Assembly (NCBI RefSeq): GCF_039839375.1
Contig: NZ_JBDOQU010000002.1
Coordinates: 310,001-374,000, forward strand
Source of the DNA: JBDOQU01 sp039839375
GTDB lineage: Bacteria; Pseudomonadota; Alphaproteobacteria; DSM-16000; Inquilinaceae
DNA length: 64,000 bases
Direction: 5' to 3'
Below the pieces are notes generated by a model that was not told the DNA's origin, made no database searches, and saw nothing but the letters and a program-made list of their open reading frames with translations. Every line of letters begins with the position of its first letter. Positions within the stretch are counted from its first letter, which is position 1. Shown here piece after piece: positions 44,233 through 52,236 of this stretch. Both the position numbers and the translations under genes were made by a program.

Positions 44233-44509
44233 ATGTGAGCGCTCGATCAGTTTGGATATCTCAACTCCACATCCTTGATATCCTCAATGTTGCAGCATGG
44301 GAACCAGCGTTGGCGCCGCGCAGGCGGTTCAGAATTTTGGAATGAGCCGCCCGCCATACCTGCACACCTGTTCAAAGTTAAAACTCGTCAATTCTACAGA
44401 AACGCTGATATATACGTGATGGTGCCAAGATAATTTACTATGATAAGCTCGCCGTCGATCCATAGTTACTTTCCAACCGGACGATGTTTTTGTTTGGAGA
44501 CTTATAACC

Positions 44510-45628
44510 ATGCGCTCGTGGCTCGAACACCTGGTCACTCGACGACTACTTCTTGGAACGAGCACCATTCTTGGTGGCCTTGGTGGCCTTTCGATCGCGC
44601 AGGGTAGCGGCGGACAGGCAACGGCATCGTCGCATAATCGGCATGATGTCCAGCTATCCCGGTCGGAGTCCCACGCAAGGCATGGCGGTATGGTCACCGT
44701 CGGCGAGGTCGACCACGGTCGCAATGGATTCGACCCATATGCAATGCTGGTTGACTGGGACCGCGGCAGCATCAGCGAAGCGGCGAATGGCCAGATTGTC
44801 CGCGACTACGAGATTGTTGCGGAGGACAAGGATATTGAAATCGCACCAGGCCTGATCTTTCCGGCCTGGACTTACAACGGCCGAGTGCCGGGCCCCACGC
44901 TCCGCGTTACGGAGGGGGACCGCGTGCGCATCCGCTTCCGCAACTACGGTTCACACCCGCACACGCTGCACTTTCACGGGATCCACTCCGCACGCATGGA
45001 TGGCGTGCCGGGTGCAGGCGAGATCATGCCCGGCGAGGAGTTCATCTACGAGTTCGATGCCCGCCCTTATGGGTGCCATCTCTACCATTGCCATTCCGTG
45101 CCGCTGAAACGACACGTCCATAAGGGGCTCTACGGCGCCTTCATCGTTGATCCGGATCCCACCAGGCATCCCGATGCTGCGGATGCCGCGTGGTCTCGGC
45201 TGCTAGATTCGCCCGAAAACGCGATATGGCAGGAATTCGTGATGGTGATGAACGGCTTCGACACGAATTTCGACGACGAGAACGAGGTCTATGCCGTCAA
45301 CTCGATCGCCCACGCCTATATGAAGAGGCCCATCCTCATCGACCGAGCGCGGCCGGTGCGGGTGTATCTCGTCAACGTCACCGAGTTCGATCCGGTCAAC
45401 TCGTTGCACCTCCACGCTAACTTCTTCGACTACTACGATCACGGCACGACGCTCACGCCGACGCTCCGGACGGTGGACACGGTCATGCAGTGCCAGGGTC
45501 AGCGCGGCATCCTGGAGTTCTCCTTCAAGGATCACGAGCCAGGCATCTACATGTTTCACGCTCACCAGTCGGAGTTCGCCGAACTCGGCTGGATGAGCAT
45601 GTTTGACGTGCGGGAGACGATCACATGA
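44510..45628 (+). CDS. Two-domain multicopper oxidase-like protein
   Basis: A 372-residue exported protein (RRLLLGTSTILGGLGGLSIAQ signal; not a classic Tat pattern). Copper motifs are LHFHGIHSARMDG, CHLYHCHSVPLKRHVHKGLYG, SLHLHANFFDYYDHG and IYMFHAHQSEFAELGWMSMF. The length and motif spacing indicate a two-domain oxidase or nitrite-reductase-like cupredoxin that would work as a trimer. It ends four bases into the ZIP gene (ATGA overlap), so the two are co-translated, linking metal oxidation and transport. Confidence 0.85.
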   Translation: MRSWLEHLVTRRLLLGTSTILGGLGGLSIAQGSGGQATASSHNRHDVQLSRSESHARHGGMVTVGEVDHGRNGFDPYAMLVDWDRGSISEAANGQIVRDYEIVAEDKDIEIAPGLIFPAWTYNGRVPGPTLRVTEGDRVRIRFRNYGSHPHTLHFHGIHSARMDGVPGAGEIMPGEEFIYEFDARPYGCHLYHCHSVPLKRHVHKGLYGAFIVDPDPTRHPDAADAAWSRLLDSPENAIWQEFVMVMNGFDTNFDDENEVYAVNSIAHAYMKRPILIDRARPVRVYLVNVTEFDPVNSLHLHANFFDYYDHGTTLTPTLRTVDTVMQCQGQRGILEFSFKDHEPGIYMFHAHQSEFAELGWMSMFDVRETIT

Positions 45629-46782
45629 TCGCCCGCACGGCCCTCCGGATCGCCGCGCCGGTCCTCCTGATCCTCGCGATCGTGGCCATCTTCCTGGCAA
45701 ACGACCCGTTACAGCGGTTCACGGGATCGGTACCACCTGTCGAGGAACTCACGGTCGAGCGGACTATCCTCGACAGCGGCGGCATTTCGATGCTGGTTCG
45801 CGCCGGTGGATCCGAACCGATGCGGATCGCGCAGATCCAAGTCGACGGCGCCTACTGGAGCTTCACCCAAGATCCTCCGGGAACGCTGGACCGAATGGCG
45901 ACGGCATGGCTGAACATCCCGTATCCATGGGTCACAGGTGAGACGCACCACATCACGATGGTCACGTCGACCGGCGTCACCTTCGACCACACCATCGACG
46001 TTGCCGTCACGACGCCCTCGATCTCGGCGAATACACTGTGGTCCTATGGTTTGGTCGGGTTCTTCGTGGGAGTCGTGCCGGTCGCCCTCGGCATGCTGTT
46101 CTACCCAGCCCTCCGGGTTGGCGGCATGCGAGCGTTCGCGTTCGCGCTGGCCCTCACGATTGGCCTGCTCGGGTTTCTGCTAGTCGACACGCTCGAAGAG
46201 GCGCTGAAACTTGCGGGCGAGGCGGCACCGGGTTTCCATGGCCCAGCAATGGTCTGGCTGGCGGCCGCGCTCTCATTTATCGCCCTGATGACGGCAGGAC
46301 GGCGGAAGGGCGCCACGTTGGGCAGCGTGGGCCTGGCGGTCTCCATCGCCCTCGGCATCGGACTGCACAATTTAGGCGAAGGCCTCGCTATCGGCTCGGC
46401 GTTCGCCACGGGCGCCGCCTCGCTCGGTTCGTTCCTGGTGATCGGCTTTACGCTCCACAACATCACCGAAGGGATCGGCATCGTCGCGCCGCTCGTAGAC
46501 CGAAAGCCCCGCTTTTCAGTGTTCATTGGCTTGGCCGCGCTGGCGGGGCTTCCCGCCGTCGCCGGTGTCTGGCTCGGGAGCTACGCCTTCTCGCCTCATT
46601 GGGCCGCGCTCGCTCTGGCGGTCGGCGCCGGAGCGATCCTTCAGGTCATCGTCGAAGTCGGCGCCCTGCTCGCCCGGCGCATGCAGTCGAACGGCGGCTC
46701 CTGGGCGTCGGTGACGACTCTGTCTGGCATTAGTGTCGGTATCGCCTTGATGTACGCGACGGCCTTTCTCGTCCAGATTTGA
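45625..46782 (+). CDS. ZIP-family metal transporter with an N-terminal extracytoplasmic domain
   Basis: Inner-membrane ZIP permease, which imports Zn2+, Fe2+ or other divalent metal. The 385 residues begin with a membrane anchor (LRIAAPVLLILAIVAIFLA), then about 95 residues of beta-rich, probably periplasmic sequence, and then the ZIP core. Key motifs are GIGLHNLGEGLAIGSAF and GFTLHNITEGIGI, which hold the binuclear metal site. The extra N-terminal domain is unusual. It overlaps the two-domain oxidase gene by four bases, suggesting a matched oxidation/uptake pair. Confidence 0.88.
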   Translation: MIARTALRIAAPVLLILAIVAIFLANDPLQRFTGSVPPVEELTVERTILDSGGISMLVRAGGSEPMRIAQIQVDGAYWSFTQDPPGTLDRMATAWLNIPYPWVTGETHHITMVTSTGVTFDHTIDVAVTTPSISANTLWSYGLVGFFVGVVPVALGMLFYPALRVGGMRAFAFALALTIGLLGFLLVDTLEEALKLAGEAAPGFHGPAMVWLAAALSFIALMTAGRRKGATLGSVGLAVSIALGIGLHNLGEGLAIGSAFATGAASLGSFLVIGFTLHNITEGIGIVAPLVDRKPRFSVFIGLAALAGLPAVAGVWLGSYAFSPHWAALALAVGAGAILQVIVEVGALLARRMQSNGGSWASVTTLSGISVGIALMYATAFLVQI

Positions 46783-47065
46783 TCCGGCGGCAGGGCCTGC
46801 TGTTGTCCGTTGATGTTCAAGCGGCTTCGAAATAGGGCGCCGACGAGATTTGGTGCTGATTACCGACCCGTCGCTGAGCAGATTGATGGTCCAGCCGGTG
46901 ACAATTGGCATCGGTCTTGGCAATCGAACTGGCGAACCCGAGCAAGCATTGAGAGCGATCGGTGGCATTGATCCCCGATACCCATACCGCCCACGACCCT
47001 GACAACAAGGCGGGTCGGAGAGAGGTGAGCGGGCTGCGAAAGGCTCGTCAGCTTACTGCTTTCAT

Positions 47066-47608
47066 TCAAAGCGGCAGCGTGGGCGCCGGATCAACCTTCT
47101 CACCAAGCACGAACATTTCGAAGTGCAGGTTGGGTCCGGTCGTACGACCCGAGCTACCGATATATCCGACCGTTTCTCCTTGGTCTAAGTGAGACCCGAC
47201 GGCCAAGCCCTCGGCAAAACCGCTGAGATGCGCGTAGAGCGTCCTGGTGCCGTCGGCATGCCGTATCGTGACGTAGCGACCATAGGCACCGTGTCTCCTT
47301 ACCGTTGCGATGACTCCATCGGCAGCGGCAAGAACGGGTGTTCCAGTCTTCGCGGCGAAATCGAGCCCCCAGTGTTGCCGCTTGCCACGACGACCGAACC
47401 GCGAGGTCAGGACGGCATCGACCACGGGCAGAATGAAGGTTTGCGGTTTCCGCCTCGGTACCGGTGGATCGATTGTCTCTGTGGGTAGCGCTGCGGTCTG
47501 GACTGGCAGAAAAGTGGTCGGGTCGATGACCATACGATCCGGTGGAACAGTGCAGGCGGCGGTCAGCAAAAGAACAGTGACGCTGGCGAGCGCGCGCGCA
47601 ATGAGCAT
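47066..47608 (-). CDS. M23-family peptidase, lipoprotein
   Basis: Metalloendopeptidase that cleaves peptidoglycan cross-bridges or activates amidases. The 180-residue precursor starts MLIARALASVTVLLLTAAC with lipobox TAAC. The catalytic domain has SRFGRRGKRQHWGLDFAAK with the first zinc ligands (H and D), GYGRYVTIRHADG-like sequence (AYGRYVTIRHAD) and NLHFEMFV with the terminal H. The start at 47608 has a GGGGGAAGA Shine-Dalgarno. It is separate from the metal operons around it. Confidence 0.88.
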   Translation of the reverse strand: MLIARALASVTVLLLTAACTVPPDRMVIDPTTFLPVQTAALPTETIDPPVPRRKPQTFILPVVDAVLTSRFGRRGKRQHWGLDFAAKTGTPVLAAADGVIATVRRHGAYGRYVTIRHADGTRTLYAHLSGFAEGLAVGSHLDQGETVGYIGSSGRTTGPNLHFEMFVLGEKVDPAPTLPL

Positions 47609-47866
47609 TCTTCCCCCGAGATCAGGACAACATGCCAAGCGAGCGAACGCGCACGGCACCGCAGACCGCCGTTTCTGCAATGCAGATGCGCCGATCGCAA
47701 GCAATTCTTCAGTACCGGCTCCTCGTTCGGGAACGATGTCGATCAGAAGAGCACCTCAGGTAAGCAGGCACTCGGCGTCACTCTCGAACAGCTTCGGGCA
47801 TTTGGCCGCACCGCACGGATTCGGCCCGCAAAAGCTCGATGTCCGGGGTCGGCTGCTTGGCCTGTC

Positions 47867-48055
47867 CTATTGCGTCACGGTCGTTTGGTGAGATCCGCCC
47901 AGCCTCTCGTGCCGCTCCTCCTCGGCCTCGCGCATCCGGACAAGAGTTACCGCAAATATCAGAACGACGAATGCGATCAGCGCGATGAGCATTGCCATGT
48001 TCTTCGACCGCAGGCGTCTGCGACGCTCGGTTTCCGGGCTTGGTTGCTCAGGCAT
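47867..48055 (-). CDS. Small single-span membrane protein
   Basis: A 62-residue protein with MPEQPSPETERRRRLRSKN, then a transmembrane segment (MAMLIALIAFVVLIFAVTL), and a charged tail (RMREAEEERHERLGG). It begins at ATG 48055, overlapping the end of the CDF gene by eight bases, so it is the last gene of the cadA-to-CDF run. Its role is unknown; it may anchor or modulate a neighbouring transporter. Confidence 0.6.
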   Translation of the reverse strand: MPEQPSPETERRRRLRSKNMAMLIALIAFVVLIFAVTLVRMREAEEERHERLGGSHQTTVTQ

Positions 48056-49052
48056 GCGCGGCGCCACGGTCCATGGGATCGGGATCCCGGTCCTGCTCGG
48101 GGTGGCCCCCATCGAGGCAGCACCCGCGCTCCAATTGGACCGTCGCATGGTCGATGCCAAACCGCTCCGCCAGGACATTGTTGATGGCCAGCACGGTCTC
48201 GTTCTGGTCTGCTATCTCGTTGACGACCGCGTGGAGCGTGATCAGCGGCCGCTCCCCGGTTAACGACCAGGCATGCACGTGGTGGACGTCGGTCACGCCC
48301 GGCACCGCGCCCCGAAGCGCCGCGCCGATACGCGCCGGATCGAGGTCGTCCGGCGTGCCCTCGAGCAGGATGTGCCCGGAATCGCGAACGAGCTTCCACG
48401 CGCTCCGCAGGATCAGCAGCGCGACCAGCACCGACAGGATTGGGTCGATCGGCGTCCAGCCTATCGCGAGGATGACACCGGCGGCGGCGATGGCGCCGAC
48501 CGAGCCGAGCAAGTCGCCAAGCACGTGCAGCACGGCGCCCCGGATGTTCAGGTTGTCGCGCTCACCCGTTTGCAGGATCCAGAACGCGATGACATTCACC
48601 AGTAGGCCGAGCGCCGCGACGACGAGCATCGGCACGCCGAGAATCGGCACCGGGTCGACGAAGCGTTTGACCGCCTCGATCAAGATCCATCCCGCAATGG
48701 CGAACAGCGTCAGGCCGTTGACGAAGGCGGCGAGTACCTGAAAGCGGTGGTAACCGTACGAGCGTCGGGCGTCCGATGGCTTGCGGCCCAGTCGGAAGGC
48801 AAACCAGGCGAGCGCCAGCGATGCCGAATCCGTCAGCATGTGCCCGGCATCCGCCAGGAGCGCCAGCGAGCCGGACAGGATGCCGCCGACGGCCTCGGCA
48901 ATCATGAAACCGCCGGTCAGCAGCATCACCCAGAACACCCGGCGCTCGCTGTCGGCTGTCACGGCGTGGGCATGGCTGTGGTCGTGACCATGACCCTCGT
49001 GCTTGTGGGCGGAATGGTCGTGGTCATGGGAATGGCCGCCGTGCGACATCAT
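48048..49052 (-). CDS. CDF-family Zn/Co/Cd efflux transporter (CzcD/ZitB-like)
   Basis: Proton-driven exporter of Zn2+ and similar ions from the cytosol. The 334 residues begin with a His-rich loop (SHGGHSHDHDHSAHKHEGHGH), have six membrane segments, and show the canonical metal sites H-x3-D in TM2 (ADAGHMLTDSA) and TM5 (LHVLGDLLGS). The cytosolic domain has VTDVHHVHAWSLTGE. In contrast to the CDF at 35843 all site residues are intact. It lies 33 bp downstream of the cytochrome c' gene. Confidence 0.92.
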   Translation of the reverse strand: MMSHGGHSHDHDHSAHKHEGHGHDHSHAHAVTADSERRVFWVMLLTGGFMIAEAVGGILSGSLALLADAGHMLTDSASLALAWFAFRLGRKPSDARRSYGYHRFQVLAAFVNGLTLFAIAGWILIEAVKRFVDPVPILGVPMLVVAALGLLVNVIAFWILQTGERDNLNIRGAVLHVLGDLLGSVGAIAAAGVILAIGWTPIDPILSVLVALLILRSAWKLVRDSGHILLEGTPDDLDPARIGAALRGAVPGVTDVHHVHAWSLTGERPLITLHAVVNEIADQNETVLAINNVLAERFGIDHATVQLERGCCLDGGHPEQDRDPDPMDRGAAHA

Positions 49053-49085
49053 AATCCTCTCGTCATAGCAACTTGGCCCAAGCCG

Positions 49086-49571
49086 TCACTCACGGAAGGC
49101 CTCGTGACATCCCGAGCACACGGCTCCCACCTCCTTGAACTGCGCGGCGAGCCACGCGCGGTCGCCGGAGTTTGCGGCATCTATTAAGGCGGCGCTCTCG
49201 GCGGCGAAGCGATCCATCATGTCGTTGAACGTCGCCCGATCAGCCCACACCGCTGGCAGAGCTTCAGTGTGATGACCGTGACTGCCGGGCGGGAAGAGAT
49301 CTGCAGCCTGCTTTGCCCCCTCATGGATGTGCTCGGCGTCGGTCTGGGCCGCCTCCGCGTCGAACGGCACTATGTCGCTCACCATGGCGCCGAGCGCCTT
49401 CATGTGATCGGCAATGCCTTCCATGACCACCATACGCTCGGCGACAACGCCGGTGGCTCCTTCGTGCGCCACGGCCCCGCCGACGACTGCCGCGACGACG
49501 AACCCGGCCGCGATGCCGATGATCGCCCTGCTTGGGGCGAACGGCTCCGACGCAACACGGTAGTCACTCAT
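49086..49571 (-). CDS. Cytochrome c'-type (c556-like) haem protein
   Basis: A 161-residue periplasmic cytochrome with an N-terminal signal-anchor (IIGIAAGFVVAAVVGGAVA) and a four-helix body. The haem-binding CxxCH is near the C-terminus (VCSGCHEAFRE), as in cytochromes c'. Such proteins bind NO or protect against redox stress. It starts at ATG 49571, overlapping the SCO stop (ATGA), and so is co-translated with the copper chaperone genes. Confidence 0.85.
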   Translation of the reverse strand: MSDYRVASEPFAPSRAIIGIAAGFVVAAVVGGAVAHEGATGVVAERMVVMEGIADHMKALGAMVSDIVPFDAEAAQTDAEHIHEGAKQAADLFPPGSHGHHTEALPAVWADRATFNDMMDRFAAESAALIDAANSGDRAWLAAQFKEVGAVCSGCHEAFRE

Positions 49572-50236
49572 GATCCGATTCCTCTGAAATTGGCGGGGCC
49601 CCGCAATTCTCCTTTGAGGAAGAGCTTGACCTTTTCCAGCGCGATGTCCGGGTTTTCGTGGATGTCCACCGTGCCGCGAAAGCGACCTTCGCCGTCCATC
49701 AGGTAACCCGATGCGGTGTGGTCCATTGTGTAACCGCCACCTTCGAGGGGTACGCGCCTGAAGTAGGCTCCGAAGTTCCTTGCCGCACCCGCCACCTGCT
49801 CGGGGGTGCCCGTTAGACCGACGATGCGTGGATGGAACAGCGTCACGTAGGACGCCATCTGGTTCACTGTGTCGCGCTCCGGATCGACGGTGATGAACAG
49901 CGGCTGGAGATCCTCGCCCTCCGGCCCGAGCTCATCAAGGATTCGACTTACCGCCGACAGCGCTGTCGGGCAAACGTCCGGGCACGCGGTGAAGCCGAAG
50001 AATACGATGAGTGGTCTGCCCGCGTAATCGGTCTCGGTTACCGCCTGTCCCGTGTGGTCGGTCAGCGAGAACTCGGCCCGGATGTCGACCGCAGGCGCGA
50101 CGGCCGCCTCCCGTCCGGGAAAGCCGAGATGCTCGATTACCGTCGCCCCGAGAAGGCTCACGAATCCAAGTATCGCGATGCCGGTGATAGTCCAGACGAT
50201 GCGTCGGGTGATCTTCATGTCTCCGGAGGTCCTCAT
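49568..50236 (-). CDS. SCO1/SenC-family copper chaperone (copy 1)
   Basis: Membrane-anchored thioredoxin-fold copper chaperone for cytochrome oxidase or other cuproproteins. The 222 residues have an N-terminal membrane anchor (IVWTITGIAILGFVSLLGATV), the metal motif FFGFTACPDVCPTAL, VDPERDTV and the late histidine YTMDHTASGYL. The ATG at 50236 overlaps the PCu(A)C stop (ATGA); ATG 50218 is an alternative. Together with PCu(A)C this is a typical oxidase copper-delivery pair. Confidence 0.92.
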   Translation of the reverse strand: MRTSGDMKITRRIVWTITGIAILGFVSLLGATVIEHLGFPGREAAVAPAVDIRAEFSLTDHTGQAVTETDYAGRPLIVFFGFTACPDVCPTALSAVSRILDELGPEGEDLQPLFITVDPERDTVNQMASYVTLFHPRIVGLTGTPEQVAGAARNFGAYFRRVPLEGGGYTMDHTASGYLMDGEGRFRGTVDIHENPDIALEKVKLFLKGELRGPANFRGIGS

Positions 50237-50691
50237 TCCGGCCCCATCGCGCCAATCGCGCCGACCTCGACCGGCACCTCGACAGTTCCGGCCTTATCGA
50301 AGGTGATCGTGACCGTGATCTCGTCCCCAGCCTCGAGATCGGTGGTGAGGTCCATGAGCATGACGTGCGTGCCGCCGGGCTTCATCTCCAAGGTGGCGCC
50401 TGGGGCGATCTCCAGCGGCCTCGCCTCCCGCATCCGTGACACGCCGTCTTGGATTTCGGTGGTGTGCGCCATCGCGTATCCCGCCACGGGCGTCTCAATG
50501 GCGACGATCTGGTCGGCCTCGGAGCCGTTGTTGGCGATGGTCAGGTAGACGGCCCCAGTCGGGGCGCTTGGCGGCGTCGCGCGCGCCCAGGCGTGCTCGA
50601 CGATGAGGTCCCCCACGCTTACCGGCTCGGTGGCGTGTGCCGTGACGGTTAGGGCCAGAATGGCGAGGGATGCTGAGAAGAAAGGCTTCAT
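50233..50691 (-). CDS. Periplasmic PCu(A)C copper chaperone
   Basis: Secreted Cu(I)-binding protein that delivers copper to the Cu(A) site of cytochrome oxidase or to SCO. The 152-residue precursor has a signal peptide (FFSASLAILALTVTAHA). The mature part shows VEHAWARATP and the metal motif H-x-Met (AHTTEIQDGVSRMREA ... GGTHVMLMDL). This H/M pattern is diagnostic of PCu(A)C (DUF461). The ATG at 50691 gives the usual length; longer upstream frame is not coding-like. Confidence 0.92.
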   Translation of the reverse strand: MKPFFSASLAILALTVTAHATEPVSVGDLIVEHAWARATPPSAPTGAVYLTIANNGSEADQIVAIETPVAGYAMAHTTEIQDGVSRMREARPLEIAPGATLEMKPGGTHVMLMDLTTDLEAGDEITVTITFDKAGTVEVPVEVGAIGAMGPE

Positions 50692-50786
50692 GAATTCGGT
50701 TCCGACAACAGTGAGCGAGAGGGGTTCTTCCAGTTCGGGGAGAGCCGCCATAGGTGATCTCGGGCGACAGGTTCGGCATTCCCCCC

Positions 50787-51668
50787 TCAGCCTCCGACGC
50801 TGGCGCTTCGAAGCTCGGTGCGCGCGTCCTTGACGATCGACCATGAGGACTGGAGGAACAGCCCGGCGATCACCAAGGCGACCACGAGGTCCGGCCACGC
50901 CGTTCCTGTCCAGGCGACCAAGCCCGCCGCGACGACGACCACGAGGTTGCCGAGCGCGTCGTTGCGGCTGAACAGCCAGACGGCGCGTACATTGGCGTCA
51001 CCAGCGCGGTGCGGCATCAGCACGGCCGCGGCGGCGACGTTCACCACGAGCGCCATCGCACCGAACAGGCCCATCATCTCGGCCTCCGGCTGGTTCGGGA
51101 CGAGGACGCGATATGCGGTGGTGACCAGCACGCCGACACCGAGCGCACCCAGGAAGAGGCCTTGCAGCAGCGCCGCCCGGGCTCGCCACACTTCACTCCA
51201 GCCGATTGCGAGCAGGCCGAGAAGCGTGATCGTGCCGTCGCCCAGAAAGTCGAGCGCATCGGCCTTGAGGGCCTGCGAGCCCGCCACGAACCCGGCGACG
51301 ATCTCGGCCGCGCCGTAGCCCGCGTTCAGCAGGACGACGATCCAGAGCGCGCGGCGGTAGGCTGGCGTCGCGTGGCTGTAATCCTGCACCCGGTCGTCGT
51401 CATCCTCGTCGGCACCGGGCTCGGCGGCTGGACGGACGCGGGCGAGCCGGTAGCCGAGCCCTGCGACGGTCCGCTCAACCTCTGGCAGGCAGGTGCTCGG
51501 ATCATCGACCCGCAGCGACATTGTCTGCGACGTGATGGATACCCGCACGTCCTCGACGCCGGGCAGTTTGCGCGTGCCGCTCTCAATCTTTGCCGCACAG
51601 GACGCGCAGTCCATGCCGGTGAGGCGGTATCGGGCCACCCCGTCATCCTGCGTCTCACGTGTGGTCAT
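50787..51668 (-). CDS. HMA-domain/CDF-like membrane fusion protein
   Basis: A 293-residue protein joining an N-terminal heavy-metal domain (LTGMDCASCAAKIESGTRKLPGV) to a CDF-like membrane domain with six predicted helices. The CDF metal-site positions are altered: TM2 has ADALDFLGD (His to Asp) and TM5 has SRNDALGN, where the expected His is absent. The cytosolic CDF tail is very short. GGAAGGGG precedes ATG 51668. It overlaps lspA by 14 bp and is the third gene after cadA, so it is part of the cadA-lspA operon. The ion handled is not clear. Confidence 0.8.
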   Translation of the reverse strand: MTTRETQDDGVARYRLTGMDCASCAAKIESGTRKLPGVEDVRVSITSQTMSLRVDDPSTCLPEVERTVAGLGYRLARVRPAAEPGADEDDDDRVQDYSHATPAYRRALWIVVLLNAGYGAAEIVAGFVAGSQALKADALDFLGDGTITLLGLLAIGWSEVWRARAALLQGLFLGALGVGVLVTTAYRVLVPNQPEAEMMGLFGAMALVVNVAAAAVLMPHRAGDANVRAVWLFSRNDALGNLVVVVAAGLVAWTGTAWPDLVVALVIAGLFLQSSWSIVKDARTELRSASVGG

Positions 51669-52236
51669 GCCGACCCCTTCCGTCCGTCGCACCGCCAGAC
51701 GTCTGGGCGTTTAGCGACGGCGCGCCGACCCTCCGATGGCCGAGCCCTGAATGGAGCAGCAATGCTCCGACTCCGCAGACGATCGCGACATCAGCCACGT
51801 TGAAGGTCGGCCAGTGCCAACCGAAGGCGTGCAGGTCCAGGAAGTCGGTCACGGTGCCCTGGCGCACGCGGTCGATGACATTGCCGAGGCCGCCGCCCAT
51901 GATGGCGCCGATTGCCGCGCCTTCGACCCGGCTGCCTGTGTGTCGCACCCACACCGCCAGCGTAGCGACGACGGCCAGCGCGACCGCAGCGAGCAACCAT
52001 GGACCAGCGTTGCTGTCGCCCAGAAGGCCGAAGGTTACACCGCGGTTGAAGCCGAGGGTCAGGTTGAAGAACGGCGTCACCTCGATGACGCGCGGCGGAT
52101 CCATGACGACGGCCAGGATCGCCCATTTGGATGCCTGGTCGGCGACCAAGATCAACGCCGCCGCCAACAGGGCCGGGCGCATGCCCGACCGCTCGTCGGA
52201 AGCCTTTCCGAGATTTGGCATGGGGGCGTCCTTCAT
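51655..52236 (-). CDS. lspA: Lipoprotein signal peptidase (SPase II) in metal operon
   Basis: Membrane aspartic peptidase that removes signal peptides from diacylated lipoproteins. The 193 residues show LILVADQASKWAI, FNLTLGFNRGVTFGL, and the catalytic aspartates in GNVIDRVRQG and FNVADVAIV. The ATG at 52236 overlaps the cadA stop by four bases. A second lspA of this sort is often found inside cad/pbr metal operons and is thought to process metal-resistance lipoproteins; the housekeeping copy is not in the window. Confidence 0.92.
   Translation of the reverse strand: MKDAPMPNLGKASDERSGMRPALLAAALILVADQASKWAILAVVMDPPRVIEVTPFFNLTLGFNRGVTFGLLGDSNAGPWLLAAVALAVVATLAVWVRHTGSRVEGAAIGAIMGGGLGNVIDRVRQGTVTDFLDLHAFGWHWPTFNVADVAIVCGVGALLLHSGLGHRRVGAPSLNAQTSGGATDGRGRHDHT

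Noticed and set aside
46906..46934. TGGCA repeats as the missing transposon end
   Set aside because: Units are spaced 12 bp rather than 20-22 and no ACA terminus follows; the location is also inside the metal island.
46783..47065. Possible insertion-sequence remnant between the ZIP and M23 genes
   Set aside because: Short frames on both strands match no transposase motif I can recognise, and no inverted repeats flank the region.
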